NCBI RefSeq assembly: GCF_024129865.1
Contig: NZ_JAMYFE010000044.1
Span: 83,911-147,910, forward strand
Reading direction: 5' to 3'
DNA from: Stieleria tagensis
GTDB taxonomy: Bacteria; Planctomycetota; Planctomycetia; Pirellulales; Pirellulaceae
DNA: 64,000 bases
Both the position numbers and the translations under genes were made by a program. The notes under the pieces were generated by a model. It had not been told where the DNA came from, made no database searches, and was given only the letters and a program-made list of their open reading frames with translations. Below are positions 1 through 10,465 of the stretch, in pieces. Each line of letters starts with the position of its first letter. Positions within the stretch are counted from its first letter, which is position 1.

Positions 1-2801
1 TTGTCGGCTTGAATCGCCGCTCCGGCTTGCATCGCTTTTTCGATCACGGCAACCAGCTGGCTGCGTTTGGCGCCAAAACAATCCATTGCACCCGCTTTGA
101 TCAACGTTTCAATCGACGATTTGTTACAGGCTTGTGGATCAACACGTTCACAGAAATCAAAGATGTCTTTGAACGGCCCGTTGGCCTGGCGTTCTTTCTG
201 GATCGAAATGGCGGTGGACCCGCCGCAGGATTTGATGGCCGACATTGCAAACGGGATCTTGCCATCGGCGACACTAAAATCGGCTTCCGACGTGTTCACA
301 CAGGCCGGCAGCACTTCGATGCCCATGCGATCACAATCTTCCATGTGTTCGACTAGCGCATCCTTGCGTTTAAAGTTTCGCCCATCGATGTCACTCGACA
401 GCAGTGACGCCATGAACTCAACCGGATAATGTGCTTTCAAATACGCGGTTTGAAAGGCGACCAGTGCATAGGCGGTGGAGTGAGATTTATTGAAACCATA
501 ACCGGCAAATTTGACGATCAGGTTCCAAATGTCCTCGGCGTCTTTTTGCCCCAGCCCATTTTCGACGGCACCTTTTAGAAACACTTCCTGGTTCTGGTTG
601 ATCAGCGATTCTTTCTTTTTACTGATCGCTTTAATACAGGTGTATGCCTTGGCCAGCGGCACACCGCCCAAGCGGTTCAGAATCCGCATCACCTGTTCCT
701 GGTAAACCATCACACTGTTGGTTTCTTCCAGGATGTCTTTGAGCACCGGGTGTTTGTATTCCGGCTGCTGTCGACCATGTTTAATGTTCACATAGTCATC
801 GACCATTCCGCCCTCGAGCGGCCCTGGGCGATACAGCGCGGCGGTCGCGATGATGTCGTGAAAACTGTCGGGTTTCATTCGCGTCAATAGATCGCGAATA
901 CCACCCGATTCCAGTTGAAAGACCCCTTTGGTTTCGCCGCGTTGCAACAGCGCGTAGGTGGCTTTATCGTCCAGCGGGAACTTCAGCGGGTCGACGGTCT
1001 TTCCGGTGGTCTGTTTGATCAACTGCACCGAACGACTGAGCATCGTCAGGTTGCGCAGCCCCAGAAAATCCATCTTCAACAAACCGCTGGCTTCGACGTC
1101 ATTCATCGACCACTGCGTGATGACTTCCTGCTTGCCGGGCACACGCGTCAGCGGAACGTATTCCGACAGTGGTTTGTCGGCAATCACAACCGCCGCGGCG
1201 TGGGTGCCGACGTTCCGCGCCAAACCTTCGATCTTCATCGCCAGATTGAGCAACTCGCGGATCTCCGGGTCGCCGTCGTAGGTCTGTTTCAAATCGGCGC
1301 TCTTTTCGAGCGACTTTTTGATGGTGATCTTCAGCTCATCAGGCACCATTTCGGTGATCTGATTGACCCGTGCCAAGGGAATCCCCAGCGCCCGACCGGT
1401 GTCTTTGATCGCAGCCCGGGCGGCCAAGGTTCCGAACGTTCCGATTTGGCAGACGTTGTCGCTGCCGTAGCGTTCCTTGACGTACTCAATGACCTCGACT
1501 CGACGTTCTTTTTCAAAGTCGATGTCGATATCCGGCGGTTCGGTTCGGCTTTCATCGAGAAACCGTTCGAACAGCAAATCGTAGCGCAGCGGGCAGACGT
1601 GTGACATATACAGCGCATAGCAGACGATCGCCCCGACGCCGCTGCCCCGTGCCGTTGCCGAAATGCCTTTCGCTCGGGCATGAATCACAAAGTCCCAGAC
1701 GATCAAAAAGTAGGTCGGGTAATTGAGTGTTTCGATGACACCCAGTTCACGATCAAGCCTGGAAATGACTTCGTCGGACAGCTTGCCGTCGATGATCCGC
1801 TCGTCGTCGCCTTCGTAGCGTTCCAACAGGCCTTCGATACACAGCTCGCGCAGGTAGTCGATCGGCTTTTTCTGTTCCGGGCATTCGAATTTTGGAAAGT
1901 AGTACTTGCCCAGTTCTAAATCGATGTCGACGGTGTCGGCGATTTCCTGGCTGCGCGCAACGGCGTCTTCCATGCCGGGAAACTTTTCATACATCTGGTC
2001 GGGGCTACGCAAGAAGAACTGGTCGTTCTCCATTTTCATCCGCGACGTATCGGTCCGAAAACGACCGGTGTTGATGCACAGCATGATGTCTTGTGCTTCA
2101 GCGTCTTCCGGGTCGACGTAGTGGCAATCACTGGTCGTGACCAGCGGCAACCCCATCTTGTTGGCGATGTTGACGGCGCCCTCCAACTGCATCCGCTGGA
2201 TTTCCAAGTCGTTATTCATCACTTCGATGAAATAACGGTCGCCAAACACATTGTGGAACCAACCGGCGATCTCCATCGCCTGTTTTTCGACATCTTGAGT
2301 GTCGCAGCCCTGCAGCACCGTGCGACTGAACTCGCTGCTGACACAACCCGACAAACAAACGATGCCTTCGTTAAAGGTCTCTAAGATTTCTTTGTCGATA
2401 CGCGGTTTGAAATAGAACCCTTCCAGTGACGCAGCGCTGGCCAGTTTGATCAGATTTTTAAATCCAGTCCGATTTTTTGCCAGCAGGGTCAGATGGTAGC
2501 TGGCGTCTTTGCTGCGCCCGGCGCCGCCTTTGTCGAATCGGCTGCCCGGTGCGATGTAGGCTTCGTAACCGATGATCGGATTGATCCCGGCGTCTTTGGC
2601 CGCACGGTAGAATTCCAACGCCCCGTGCAGGTTGCCGTGATCGGTCAATGCAAGCGCATTCATTCCGTGGTCGACCGCTCGGCCGACCAATCGTTTGATA
2701 TCCCCAGCCCCGTCCAGCAAGCTGTAGTGGCTGTGGCAGTGCAGGTGAACAAAGGGACGGGTGGGCGTGACGATCGAATCCGGGACGACAATATCCGACA
2801 T
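1..2801 (-). CDS. dnaE: DNA polymerase III alpha subunit (DnaE), 3' end outside window
   Basis: This is the replicative polymerase catalytic subunit. About 933 codons are visible and the frame is still open at base 1, so the C-terminal part (normally about 1,150-1,200 residues in total) lies outside. Translation from the ATG at 2801 gives an N-terminal PHP domain with HLHCHSHYSLLDG near residues 19-31 and TDHGNLHG further on. The polymerase palm has PDIDIDFE near residue 420, and the fingers region includes LYRPGPLEGGMVDDY and YQEQVM. The metal-binding His residues of the PHP domain look intact, as in DnaE1-type enzymes. The gene is transcribed away from trmB, with a 320-base gap that holds a palindromic repeat. 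It is a housekeeping gene and I see no damage in it. Confidence 0.97.
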   Translation of the reverse strand, partial: MSDIVVPDSIVTPTRPFVHLHCHSHYSLLDGAGDIKRLVGRAVDHGMNALALTDHGNLHGALEFYRAAKDAGINPIIGYEAYIAPGSRFDKGGAGRSKDASYHLTLLAKNRTGFKNLIKLASAASLEGFYFKPRIDKEILETFNEGIVCLSGCVSSEFSRTVLQGCDTQDVEKQAMEIAGWFHNVFGDRYFIEVMNNDLEIQRMQLEGAVNIANKMGLPLVTTSDCHYVDPEDAEAQDIMLCINTGRFRTDTSRMKMENDQFFLRSPDQMYEKFPGMEDAVARSQEIADTVDIDLELGKYYFPKFECPEQKKPIDYLRELCIEGLLERYEGDDERIIDGKLSDEVISRLDRELGVIETLNYPTYFLIVWDFVIHARAKGISATARGSGVGAIVCYALYMSHVCPLRYDLLFERFLDESRTEPPDIDIDFEKERRVEVIEYVKERYGSDNVCQIGTFGTLAARAAIKDTGRALGIPLARVNQITEMVPDELKITIKKSLEKSADLKQTYDGDPEIRELLNLAMKIEGLARNVGTHAAAVVIADKPLSEYVPLTRVPGKQEVITQWSMNDVEASGLLKMDFLGLRNLTMLSRSVQLIKQTTGKTVDPLKFPLDDKATYALLQRGETKGVFQLESGGIRDLLTRMKPDSFHDIIATAALYRPGPLEGGMVDDYVNIKHGRQQPEYKHPVLKDILEETNSVMVYQEQVMRILNRLGGVPLAKAYTCIKAISKKKESLINQNQEVFLKGAVENGLGQKDAEDIWNLIVKFAGYGFNKSHSTAYALVAFQTAYLKAHYPVEFMASLLSSDIDGRNFKRKDALVEHMEDCDRMGIEVLPACVNTSEADFSVADGKIPFAMSAIKSCGGSTAISIQKERQANGPFKDIFDFCERVDPQACNKSSIETLIKAGAMDCFGAKRSQLVAVIEKAMQAGAAIQAD

Positions 2802-2960
2802 GCGTGGCGTTGTTCCTTGAAGGGCTGACTGGGCCAGGGGAATGAAACACTAATCTAGCGTCTCAATGGACCGGCGATAATCGTCTGGCTGGGGGACCGA
2901 TCGTTTTGAAATGGGGCTTTTATCGCAAGCGCGACGCGTGAGTTTTGAAGTTGCGCTTTT

Positions 2961-3030
2961 ATGGTAACCGACGCGTGAGCGAGGGATTTTGGGTGTTAAC
3001 GGGATCCCTCGCTGACGCTTCGGGTTACCA
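2961..3030. repeat. Dispersed palindromic repeat, family 1, copy A
   Basis: This is an imperfect inverted repeat of about 70 bases. The left arm reads GGTAACCGACGCGTGAGCGA and the right arm TCGCTGACGCTTCGGGTTAC, around a spacer of about 20 bases. It is flanked on the left by TTTTGAAGTTGCGCTTTTAT (2943-2962) and on the right by ACCAATGCACCACGCAAAAG. The same palindrome with the same flanks recurs at 27237-27304 in reverse orientation and at 51346-51414. It sits between dnaE and trmB, in DNA with no plausible gene (2802-3123). Confidence 0.85.
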
Positions 3031-3123
3031 AAAACCAATGCACCACGCAAAAGTGCAGGCGTCGAGCGTTCCGCGCTGAGACTTCCGGACTCCTCTTTCC
3101 GCCAGTTCCCCCCGCTCCCGCGG

Positions 3124-3804
3124 TCACTTTTTTTCGTAGCGAACGCGATAGACCGGAATCTGATTTTTTCGGCTGCGGCGTTCGAAGTGGGTGCGGTAGT
3201 CCAGATCGTGCGTGGACAGCTGTTTTTCTTCCGGGATCGGCACCCCAAATTCCGGTGCAATTTCGGCGATCAATTCGATCGTCGATTCGAAATAGTCCAA
3301 CACATCGGTCCAAAAATGAAACCGCCCCCCCGGTCGCAAAGCGGTCAAAAAGTTCTGGATGCTGCGCTGGTTCACGACCCGGCGTTTACGATGACGTTTT
3401 TTCCACCAGGGATCCGGAAAATACACATGCACCGCTTCCAATGATCCCGCCGGAACATGGTTGCTGAACAGTGGTTCGGCGTTTCCGGAAACCATTTTGG
3501 CATTCGTCCTGCCGGCTCTCGCCAACCGCGCCGCGGAATGCTTGGCGTATTTGTGAATGATTTCGATGCCCAAATAGTTGTGATCCGGATTGCGTGCCGA
3601 TTCGCTGGTCAAAAACAAGCCTTTTCCGCTGCCGACTTCGATTTCCAGCGGCAACTGATTTTGGAACAATGATTCGCTGGTCAGCGTTTCAGGGACCGGA
3701 TCGGGATCGCCAGCCTGCGGAGATTCGATCGGGCTGCGGAAAATGAGCAGGTGACCACTTAGGTCCAAGGAGGGCTTGGGGGCACGAATGGGGCTGCGAG
3801 GCAT
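3124..3804 (-). CDS. trmB: tRNA (guanine-N7-)-methyltransferase TrmB
   Basis: The 226-residue protein methylates N7 of G46 in the variable loop of tRNA using S-adenosylmethionine. The class I methyltransferase motif I is EIEVGSGKGLFL (about residues 55-66). The acidic end of beta 2 is LGIEI, and the family signature is FPDPWWKKRHRKRR (about residues 129-142). The C-terminal THFERR segment is also typical. Length is normal for bacterial TrmB, with a slightly long N-terminus. It is divergent from hemDE, with a 142-base gap between the start codons. I chose the ATG at 3804; no strong ribosome binding site decides it. Confidence 0.95.
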   Translation of the reverse strand: MPRSPIRAPKPSLDLSGHLLIFRSPIESPQAGDPDPVPETLTSESLFQNQLPLEIEVGSGKGLFLTSESARNPDHNYLGIEIIHKYAKHSAARLARAGRTNAKMVSGNAEPLFSNHVPAGSLEAVHVYFPDPWWKKRHRKRRVVNQRSIQNFLTALRPGGRFHFWTDVLDYFESTIELIAEIAPEFGVPIPEEKQLSTHDLDYRTHFERRSRKNQIPVYRVRYEKK

Positions 3805-3946
3805 CGCTTGAACTGGGGCCAGAAAGAGGGAAGAACATTGTCGGCTTCGTCAACCGGTAATCGTAACGGTCGCCAAAACGCCTACAATGCCGCGATCGAG
3901 TTGAAATCCAGAACTTCTACCCCCCCTCTCGCAACCCCATCCGATC

Positions 3947-5896
3947 ATGTCCGACGTCGCTGATTTTGCCGGCCTTCAGATTGCTTCTTTGGAAAGCCGC
4001 CGTGCCGATGACATGTTGCGGATGATCGAGCGGCATGGCGGCACCGCCCACGTCAGCCCGTCGATGCGCGAAGTGCCGATTGAACCGAACCGTCCGGCGA
4101 TCGATTTTGCCTATCGCGTGATGACCGGCGAAGTCAACTTTGTGATCGTGATGACGGGTGTTGGGTTTCGATTCCTGATGCGATCAATCGAAAAACACTT
4201 GGACACCAAGCGTTTCCTGAACTCTCTGTCCGACATCACGACCATCTGTCGCGGTCCCAAACCGGTCGCGGCGCTGCGTGAATTTGGCGTCCAGCCGACG
4301 CACAAAATCGGCGAACCAAATACCTGGCGCGAGATTTTGCAATACATCGATGCCGAAAAAATCTCAATCGCCAACCAAGTCATCGGGCTGCAGGAGTATG
4401 GCGTTGCCAACGCATCGCTAGTCGCCGGTTTGGAAGCTCGCGGCGCAACCGTCGTCCCGGTCCGCGTCTACGGTTGGGATTTCCCCGAGGACACCGCCCC
4501 GTTACGCGCCAACGTCCAGGCCATCGCCGACGGCAAACGCGACATGCTGCTGGTGACCAGCGCCCATCAAATCGTCAACATGATGCGGATGGCCGAACAG
4601 TTGGGCATCACAAACCAGTTGCGCAGCGGTCTGCGGACCACCGTGATTGCGTCGATCGGCCCAACCACCACGCAGATGCTGACTGAATGCGATTTGCAAG
4701 CTGACCTGGAACCGTCACACCCTAAAATGGGTCATCTGGTGGTGGAATCGGCGAAGCGAGCGCTGCAACTGGTCGAATCAAAGCAGCGAATGAAGGAAAG
4801 CGAGGTGTCGATTCGCCAATCCATCTCGGTGGCCACCGACGCGATCGATGCCGGCGACAAGCATCCCTCGGAAGACAGCTTGTTTATGAAGGCCTGTCGC
4901 GGCGAACCCACCGAGCGGACGCCGGTGTGGTTGATGCGTCAAGCCGGCCGCTACATGAGCGAGTATCGGGAGGTGCGTGCGAAGCAATCATTTTTGGAAC
5001 TGTGTGCCAACCCGGCGCTCTGCAGCGAGGTGATGTGCACGGCGGTGGATCGATTGGGCGTCGATGCCGCAATCATCTTTTCCGATCTGCTGCCATTGCT
5101 TCAGCCGCTGGGATTTGATCTGGAGTTTGTCGCCGGTGACGGGCCAGTGATTCACAATCCGATCCGATCGCATGCTGACCTTTCTCGGATGAAGCGACTG
5201 GAGGATCCGCAGGCACTGGGATTTGTTTACGAAACCGTCAGTCAAACGCGTGCCGATTTGCCGGCCGAGATCCCGCTGATCGGATTCGCCGGATCGCCGT
5301 TCACGCTCGCTAGTTATGCAATCGAAGGCGGCGGCAGTCGGGTGTACACCAACACCAAACGTTTGATGTACAGCGATGCCGGGGCCTGGAACGAATTGAT
5401 GAGCACGTTGTCCGAAGCGATCACGGTCTACTTGAACCATCAAATCGCCGCCGGTGCGCAGTGTGTTCAGCTGTTCGACAGTTGGGCCGGGTGTTTGTCG
5501 CCGATCGAATACAGCGAATTTATCTTGCCGTGGATGAACCAAATCATTGCCGGGATCGCACCCGGCGTTCCGGTGATCAACTTTGCCACCGGAAATCCGG
5601 AACTGTTGCCATTGCTGCGAGGCGATCAACGCACGGTGGTCGGTGTCGATTGGCGGATCCCGATTGCCACGGCATGGGATCGAATCGGACGCGAAAAAAG
5701 TGTGCAAGGAAACTTGGATCCGGCAGTGCTATTGGCCGATCCCCAAGTGATTCGCTCCCGTACCGCGGAACTGCTCAACAGCGTCCGTGGCCAAAACGGT
5801 CACATCTTCAATTTGGGTCACGGCGTGTTCAAAGAAACCCCGGTTGAAAACGCAATCGCGCTGGTCGATGCCGTCAAAGAGCTGAGCGTACAATAG
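3947..5896 (+). CDS. Fused uroporphyrinogen-III synthase / uroporphyrinogen decarboxylase (HemD-HemE)
   Basis: This 649-residue protein carries two successive heme-pathway steps on one chain. Residues 1 to about 280 are a HemD-type synthase, which cyclises hydroxymethylbilane to uroporphyrinogen III. It contains the NVQAIADG, LLVTSAHQ, ASIGPTTTQML and EPSHPKMGHLV segments. Residues about 305-649 are a complete HemE decarboxylase with its signature TPVWLMRQAGRYMSEYREVR near residue 324. IGFAGSPFTLASYAIEGG, FDSWAGCLSP and QGNLDPAVLLADP follow, as expected for uroporphyrinogen to coproporphyrinogen III. The two parts are joined by a charged linker of about 30 residues (KQRMKESEVS onward) with no stop or frameshift. 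The start is the ATG at 3947. No other heme gene lies nearby. Confidence 0.93.
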   Translation: MSDVADFAGLQIASLESRRADDMLRMIERHGGTAHVSPSMREVPIEPNRPAIDFAYRVMTGEVNFVIVMTGVGFRFLMRSIEKHLDTKRFLNSLSDITTICRGPKPVAALREFGVQPTHKIGEPNTWREILQYIDAEKISIANQVIGLQEYGVANASLVAGLEARGATVVPVRVYGWDFPEDTAPLRANVQAIADGKRDMLLVTSAHQIVNMMRMAEQLGITNQLRSGLRTTVIASIGPTTTQMLTECDLQADLEPSHPKMGHLVVESAKRALQLVESKQRMKESEVSIRQSISVATDAIDAGDKHPSEDSLFMKACRGEPTERTPVWLMRQAGRYMSEYREVRAKQSFLELCANPALCSEVMCTAVDRLGVDAAIIFSDLLPLLQPLGFDLEFVAGDGPVIHNPIRSHADLSRMKRLEDPQALGFVYETVSQTRADLPAEIPLIGFAGSPFTLASYAIEGGGSRVYTNTKRLMYSDAGAWNELMSTLSEAITVYLNHQIAAGAQCVQLFDSWAGCLSPIEYSEFILPWMNQIIAGIAPGVPVINFATGNPELLPLLRGDQRTVVGVDWRIPIATAWDRIGREKSVQGNLDPAVLLADPQVIRSRTAELLNSVRGQNGHIFNLGHGVFKETPVENAIALVDAVKELSVQ

Positions 5897-5977
5897 GTCA
5901 CAGCCAATAGCGCCTCGACGGAAAGACCAATTGGCCGGATTGTTCCCCCAATCGACCTTCGCTCTCAAGGCAAACTG

Positions 5978-8002
5978 ATGCGTAACGGTTTCTGGATTCT
6001 ATCGGCGTTGATTCTGGTCCTTGGATTGCCTGCGCCCGGCCGGGCTGCCGAGCGACCGAACGTGTTGATCATCATGGTCGACGATTTAGGTTTTTCCGAT
6101 ATCGGTTGCTACGGCAGTGAAATCGAAACGCCACACTTGGATCAACTGGCCGGTGGCGGATTGCGGTTTTCACAATTTTACAATACCGCCAAATGCCACT
6201 CGTCTCGCGTCTGTTTGCTGACCGGTCAGTACTGTATCGCGGCTGGCGATGTTGCTTTGACCCACGCGGTGACCAGTGCAGAAGTGTTGCGCGGCGGCGG
6301 TTACTTCACTGCAATGAGCGGCAAGTGGCATCTGAAAGGCCAGCCGACAGAATTCGGTTTTGATCGTTACTTTGGACACCTCAGCGGAGCCTGCAACTAT
6401 TTCAAGGGCGACAAGTCGTTTCGGCTCAATGGCCAACCCTGGACGGTTCCCGACGACGGCTTTTACACCACCGTCGCCGACGTCAATTTCGGCTTGCAGT
6501 TTTTGAACCAAGCCCGACAAAGCGGGCAACCTTGGCATCTGTATGTCGCCTTCAACGCGCCTCATGCTCCCCTGCAGGCATTGCCATCAGACTACGCTAA
6601 ATATGAGGGACGCTATGACGCTGGCTGGGATGTGATGCGCCAGAAGCGTCTCAGCCGGCAGCAACAGCTCGGGCTGTTACCGAAATCGACGACCGCCAGC
6701 GAGCGCCCGGATCACGTTCCCGCTTGGGATTCGTTGACAGAGAATCGCAAGCGTTTCGAACGAAAACGAATGACGGCACTGGCAGGGATGATTGATCGCG
6801 TGGATCAAGAAATCGGCAGACTGGTCGATGATTTGCAACGCAACGGAGAACTGGACAACACATTGATTTGGTTTGTGTCTGATAACGGAGCCTGCCCCTA
6901 CGATCGTCGCAGCAACAATCTTGATTCGCTGCCAACGGATGGCACTGTCTCGTGGAGCGATTCCACCGGTTGGGCTTGGGCCCGCAATAGCCCATTCCGC
7001 TACTACAAACAAAACCAATTCGAAGGCGGTGCCTGTACGCCGGCGATCGTGCACTGGCCCGCGGGAATTTCGGTTGCGGCGGGAAGTATCCTGCGACAGC
7101 CTGCCCATTTGATTGACGTGATGCCCACACTGGCCGCCGTCACCGGTTCGACGGTTCCGACGACCTTTGCCGACCGTGATCTACGGCCGGTTTCTGGCAT
7201 CTCACTACAGCCCCTGTTCAATGGCGAGGTGCTCCAACGGGAACAGCCGATTCATTTTCTGTTTGCTGCGGATCGTGGACTGCGCGATGGCGATTGGAAA
7301 GCCGTTAGTTTTCGCAGCGGGCCGTGGGAACTGTACAACATTGCCAACGACCGCACCGAACGTCAAAACCTTGCGGCCGATCACCCCGAGCGGACCGCAG
7401 CGATGGTCGACACTTGGACAACGATGGCCGATCAAGTCCTGCACGCCGCTCCAGGTTCTTATGCCGCTGTGGACAGCGATGTGGGAACACACCGGCATCC
7501 CGAATGGACTGATTTCTCCAAAGACCCTGTCGATGGTGTCAATGGAAACGGCAATGTCAAGAAATCAAAGGCCGCCGCGCGCGGCCGAGCCAACGCGATT
7601 CGTGCTCGAAAGAACACACGATTGATCATCCAGGGCGATCAGTTGAATCTGACATTCAGTGGTGACGACCCGGGGCTGGCCTTTGACCGCTTGCCCACCA
7701 CATTGCCGCCGGGACCCTATCAACTGTCGTTCGAACTCAACAGCGATGCCGTCGGAAACGGCGAAATGTATTTCACGACGTCGCTCCAGGCTTCACTTCC
7801 GCAAGGCAACCGAATTCCATTTGCGGTAAAATCGAATCAGCAATGGAACTCCTATGCCGTTGATTTAACGACCGATAAACCATTGGCCAAACTCCGACTG
7901 GACGTCAGCGACGGGCCCGGTCGAGCAACCATTCGCCGGCTTCAACTGTGTGATGCCAACGGCAAACCGTTGATCCGCTGGCCGGACGCGACAACGAAAT
8001 GA
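5978..8002 (+). CDS. Secreted sulfatase (arylsulfatase family)
   Basis: The 674-residue exported hydrolase has a signal peptide over residues 1-23 (LPAPGRAAE cleavage region). Metal-binding motif IIMVDDLGFSDIGCYG lies near residue 31. The formylglycine site is CHSSR at residues 73-77, followed by VCLLTGQY. Cys is present, so maturation by formylglycine-generating enzyme is expected, although the third position is Ser rather than the usual Pro/Ala. AMSGKWHLKG and WFVSDNGACPYDRR supply further active-site residues. After about residue 520 the chain becomes a basic linker and then a beta-rich C-terminal domain that could bind a glycan; that role is inference. Its stop overlaps the next gene's start (ATGA), so it is translationally coupled to a cytochrome-DUF1549 gene and a DUF1501 gene. 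Confidence 0.92.
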   Translation: MRNGFWILSALILVLGLPAPGRAAERPNVLIIMVDDLGFSDIGCYGSEIETPHLDQLAGGGLRFSQFYNTAKCHSSRVCLLTGQYCIAAGDVALTHAVTSAEVLRGGGYFTAMSGKWHLKGQPTEFGFDRYFGHLSGACNYFKGDKSFRLNGQPWTVPDDGFYTTVADVNFGLQFLNQARQSGQPWHLYVAFNAPHAPLQALPSDYAKYEGRYDAGWDVMRQKRLSRQQQLGLLPKSTTASERPDHVPAWDSLTENRKRFERKRMTALAGMIDRVDQEIGRLVDDLQRNGELDNTLIWFVSDNGACPYDRRSNNLDSLPTDGTVSWSDSTGWAWARNSPFRYYKQNQFEGGACTPAIVHWPAGISVAAGSILRQPAHLIDVMPTLAAVTGSTVPTTFADRDLRPVSGISLQPLFNGEVLQREQPIHFLFAADRGLRDGDWKAVSFRSGPWELYNIANDRTERQNLAADHPERTAAMVDTWTTMADQVLHAAPGSYAAVDSDVGTHRHPEWTDFSKDPVDGVNGNGNVKKSKAAARGRANAIRARKNTRLIIQGDQLNLTFSGDDPGLAFDRLPTTLPPGPYQLSFELNSDAVGNGEMYFTTSLQASLPQGNRIPFAVKSNQQWNSYAVDLTTDKPLAKLRLDVSDGPGRATIRRLQLCDANGKPLIRWPDATTK

Positions 8003-10461
8003 TCTCCATTCCAAGACAGAAAAACGTGACCAGAATCCGTGCCTTTCGAATCTCACTCCATCACCTGATCGTTGCCGGATGGATTACCACTGCATCGGTG
8101 TTTTTCGGTGGGTATGCAGGGGCAACCGAATCCGCCGAGCAATCGGTCTCGTTCAACCAGACGATTCGGCCGATTCTGTCCAATCACTGCTTTCAATGCC
8201 ATGGACCTGACGGTGAAGACCGCAAGGCGGGGGTGCGTCTGGACATCCCTGACGAGGTGGATTTAGACGAGGTGCTGGACCGGATTTCCAGTGATGACCC
8301 TGACATGGTGATGCCGCCGGTTGAACTAAACAAACCTCTGTCCGATCAGCAGGTCACCCAGTTGCAACGGTGGATCGAGCAGGGAGCAGAATACGAACAA
8401 CATTGGTCGTTTGTACCGCCACGCGAACATCCGGTTCCCACGGTTGATGACAACACCTGGAACCGACACGCCATCGATCGATTCGTGTTGGACAAACTGC
8501 AACAGCAGCGGTTGCCACATCAACCATCAGCCGACAAGCGGACCTTGATTCGCCGCCTGTCATTGGATTTGACCGGATTGCCACCGACAACGGACGAGGT
8601 CCATGCGTTTGTGCATGACGAATCACTGGAGGCCTACGAGAATTTGGTCGAACGATTATTGGCCAAACCCCAATTCGGCGAACACATGGCGCGCTACTGG
8701 TTGGATCTGGTGCGATTCGCCGACACCAACGGATTGCACCACGATCACTATCGCGAGATGACTCCCTATCGCGACTGGGTGATTCGCTCATTCAACGAAA
8801 ATTTGCCATTCGACCAGTTCGTGATGTGGCAAATTGCCGGCGACCTGTATGACGACCCTAGCATCGAGCAACAAATCGCATCGGGATTCAACCGCCTGCA
8901 CCTGATCATTGATCGCGGCACCGCGTTGCCGGAAGAAAGTTTTAATCGCAATGTCGTCGACCGAGTCTCGTCCGTCGGCACCGCGTTCCTGGGTCTGACA
9001 TTGGAATGTGCGGTTTGCCACGACCACAAATACGATCCGATCACGCAACGCGACTTCTATCAAATGTACGCGTTCTTCAATAACTTTGACGGAGGCCCGG
9101 AAACCGGTGGCCGCAATGGATTGGATTTCAAACGAGGCTTGCAGCCGCCCTATCTGGAATTGCCATCGGAGGAACAGGAGAAACAATTAGCCGCAATCGA
9201 CGTCGAATTGGATCGGTTGACCGCCGAGCACCAGACACTGCAGTCCGATGCCAAACTCAAAGACGGCGAACGATCCGAGCAAGTTGCCAAGTCGATCGAA
9301 AAAGTTCGTGCCCGGCGCGATGCGCTCATCGAGTCCATTCCGGCAACCTTGGTGATGAAGGAACGCGATGAAGTCCGTCCGGCCCATCTCTTGATCCGCG
9401 GAAATTATGACCAACCCGGCGACGTGGTTCAGCGCGACACCCCCGGTTTTCTGCCGCCGCTTGATGACGTGATTGACGGTCCAGGCGACGGCGTTAAAAC
9501 ACGGATGGATTTGGCGCGTTGGTTGGTGGCGCCAACGAATCCTTTGACCGCGCGTGTTGCGGTCAACCGGTTCTGGCAGCAAGTCTTTGGCGTCGGACTG
9601 GTGCAGACCTCCGAGGACTTTGGCGCCCAGGGCGGATCGCCTAGCCACCCCGAACTGCTGGACCACCTGACGTTGCAATTCATTCGTTCGGGTTGGGACG
9701 TCAAAGCATTGATCCGATCGATCGTACTGTCCGAAACCTACGCCCAATCGTCCAAGGCGAATCGCGAACAGTTTGTCAGCGATCCGACCAACCGCATGCT
9801 CGGTCGTGGTTCACGCTACCGTCTTGATGGCGAAGTCATACGTGATCAAGTACTGGCAACCAGCGGACTGCTGAATCCAGAGTTGTACGGCAAAAGTGTT
9901 AAACCGCCGCAACCAGAAGGACTGTGGAAGATCGTGGCAATGCCCAGTTCCTATCCACGCATCTTTGAACCCGATCAGGGCAGCCAAATCTATCGTCGCA
10001 GCGTGTACTCGTTCTGGAAACGCGGTTTGCCGCCTCCACAAATGACGATCTTTGATGCACCGACGCGAGAGAGTTGTACGGCGCGGCGTGAACGGACCAA
10101 TACGCCGTTGCAGGCGTTGGTGTTAATGAATGAACAAGAGTACTTTCATGCAGCCTTGCATTTAGCCAACGATCTTTTGCAGCGGGCCGATTTGGAGGAC
10201 CGTCGCCGAATCGAAATCGCCTACGAAACGATCACATCGCACCAGCCTAGCGAATCCGTGTTAAATCGGTGCACCGTCGCACTCGATCACTTTCGCGCGG
10301 TCTATCGGGATGACGTGGACGCCGCAGACCAGATGATCGCGGCCAACCGGCGGTCCGGCGAAGACCACACCTATGATTCAGACCAGCGAATCGAACTGGC
10401 ATCACTGACAATGCTAGTCCACTCGCTACTGAATTTGGACGAAACCAAAACTCGTGAATAG
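7999..10461 (+). CDS. Planctomycete c-type cytochrome with DUF1549 and DUF1553 (PSCyt1-PSCyt2-PSD1)
   Basis: This 820-residue exported protein has a hydrophobic N-terminal segment (residues about 17-40). A c-type heme motif CFQCHG follows at residues 64-69, within a PSCyt1-like module ([26 protein letters not shown]). DUF1549 follows with [26 protein letters not shown] and a second CxxCH ([12 protein letters not shown]) near residue 337. DUF1553 fills the C-terminal half ([49 protein letters not shown]). A short charged coiled-coil-like stretch lies near residues 395-445. The family is abundant in planctomycetes and its biochemistry is unknown. It is consistently paired with DUF1501, as here. 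Confidence 0.92.
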   Translation: MISIPRQKNVTRIRAFRISLHHLIVAGWITTASVFFGGYAGATESAEQSVSFNQTIRPILSNHCFQCHGPDGEDRKAGVRLDIPDEVDLDEVLDRISSDDPDMVMPPVELNKPLSDQQVTQLQRWIEQGAEYEQHWSFVPPREHPVPTVDDNTWNRHAIDRFVLDKLQQQRLPHQPSADKRTLIRRLSLDLTGLPPTTDEVHAFVHDESLEAYENLVERLLAKPQFGEHMARYWLDLVRFADTNGLHHDHYREMTPYRDWVIRSFNENLPFDQFVMWQIAGDLYDDPSIEQQIASGFNRLHLIIDRGTALPEESFNRNVVDRVSSVGTAFLGLTLECAVCHDHKYDPITQRDFYQMYAFFNNFDGGPETGGRNGLDFKRGLQPPYLELPSEEQEKQLAAIDVELDRLTAEHQTLQSDAKLKDGERSEQVAKSIEKVRARRDALIESIPATLVMKERDEVRPAHLLIRGNYDQPGDVVQRDTPGFLPPLDDVIDGPGDGVKTRMDLARWLVAPTNPLTARVAVNRFWQQVFGVGLVQTSEDFGAQGGSPSHPELLDHLTLQFIRSGWDVKALIRSIVLSETYAQSSKANREQFVSDPTNRMLGRGSRYRLDGEVIRDQVLATSGLLNPELYGKSVKPPQPEGLWKIVAMPSSYPRIFEPDQGSQIYRRSVYSFWKRGLPPPQMTIFDAPTRESCTARRERTNTPLQALVLMNEQEYFHAALHLANDLLQRADLEDRRRIEIAYETITSHQPSESVLNRCTVALDHFRAVYRDDVDAADQMIAANRRSGEDHTYDSDQRIELASLTMLVHSLLNLDETKTRE

Positions 10462-10465
10462 ACCT

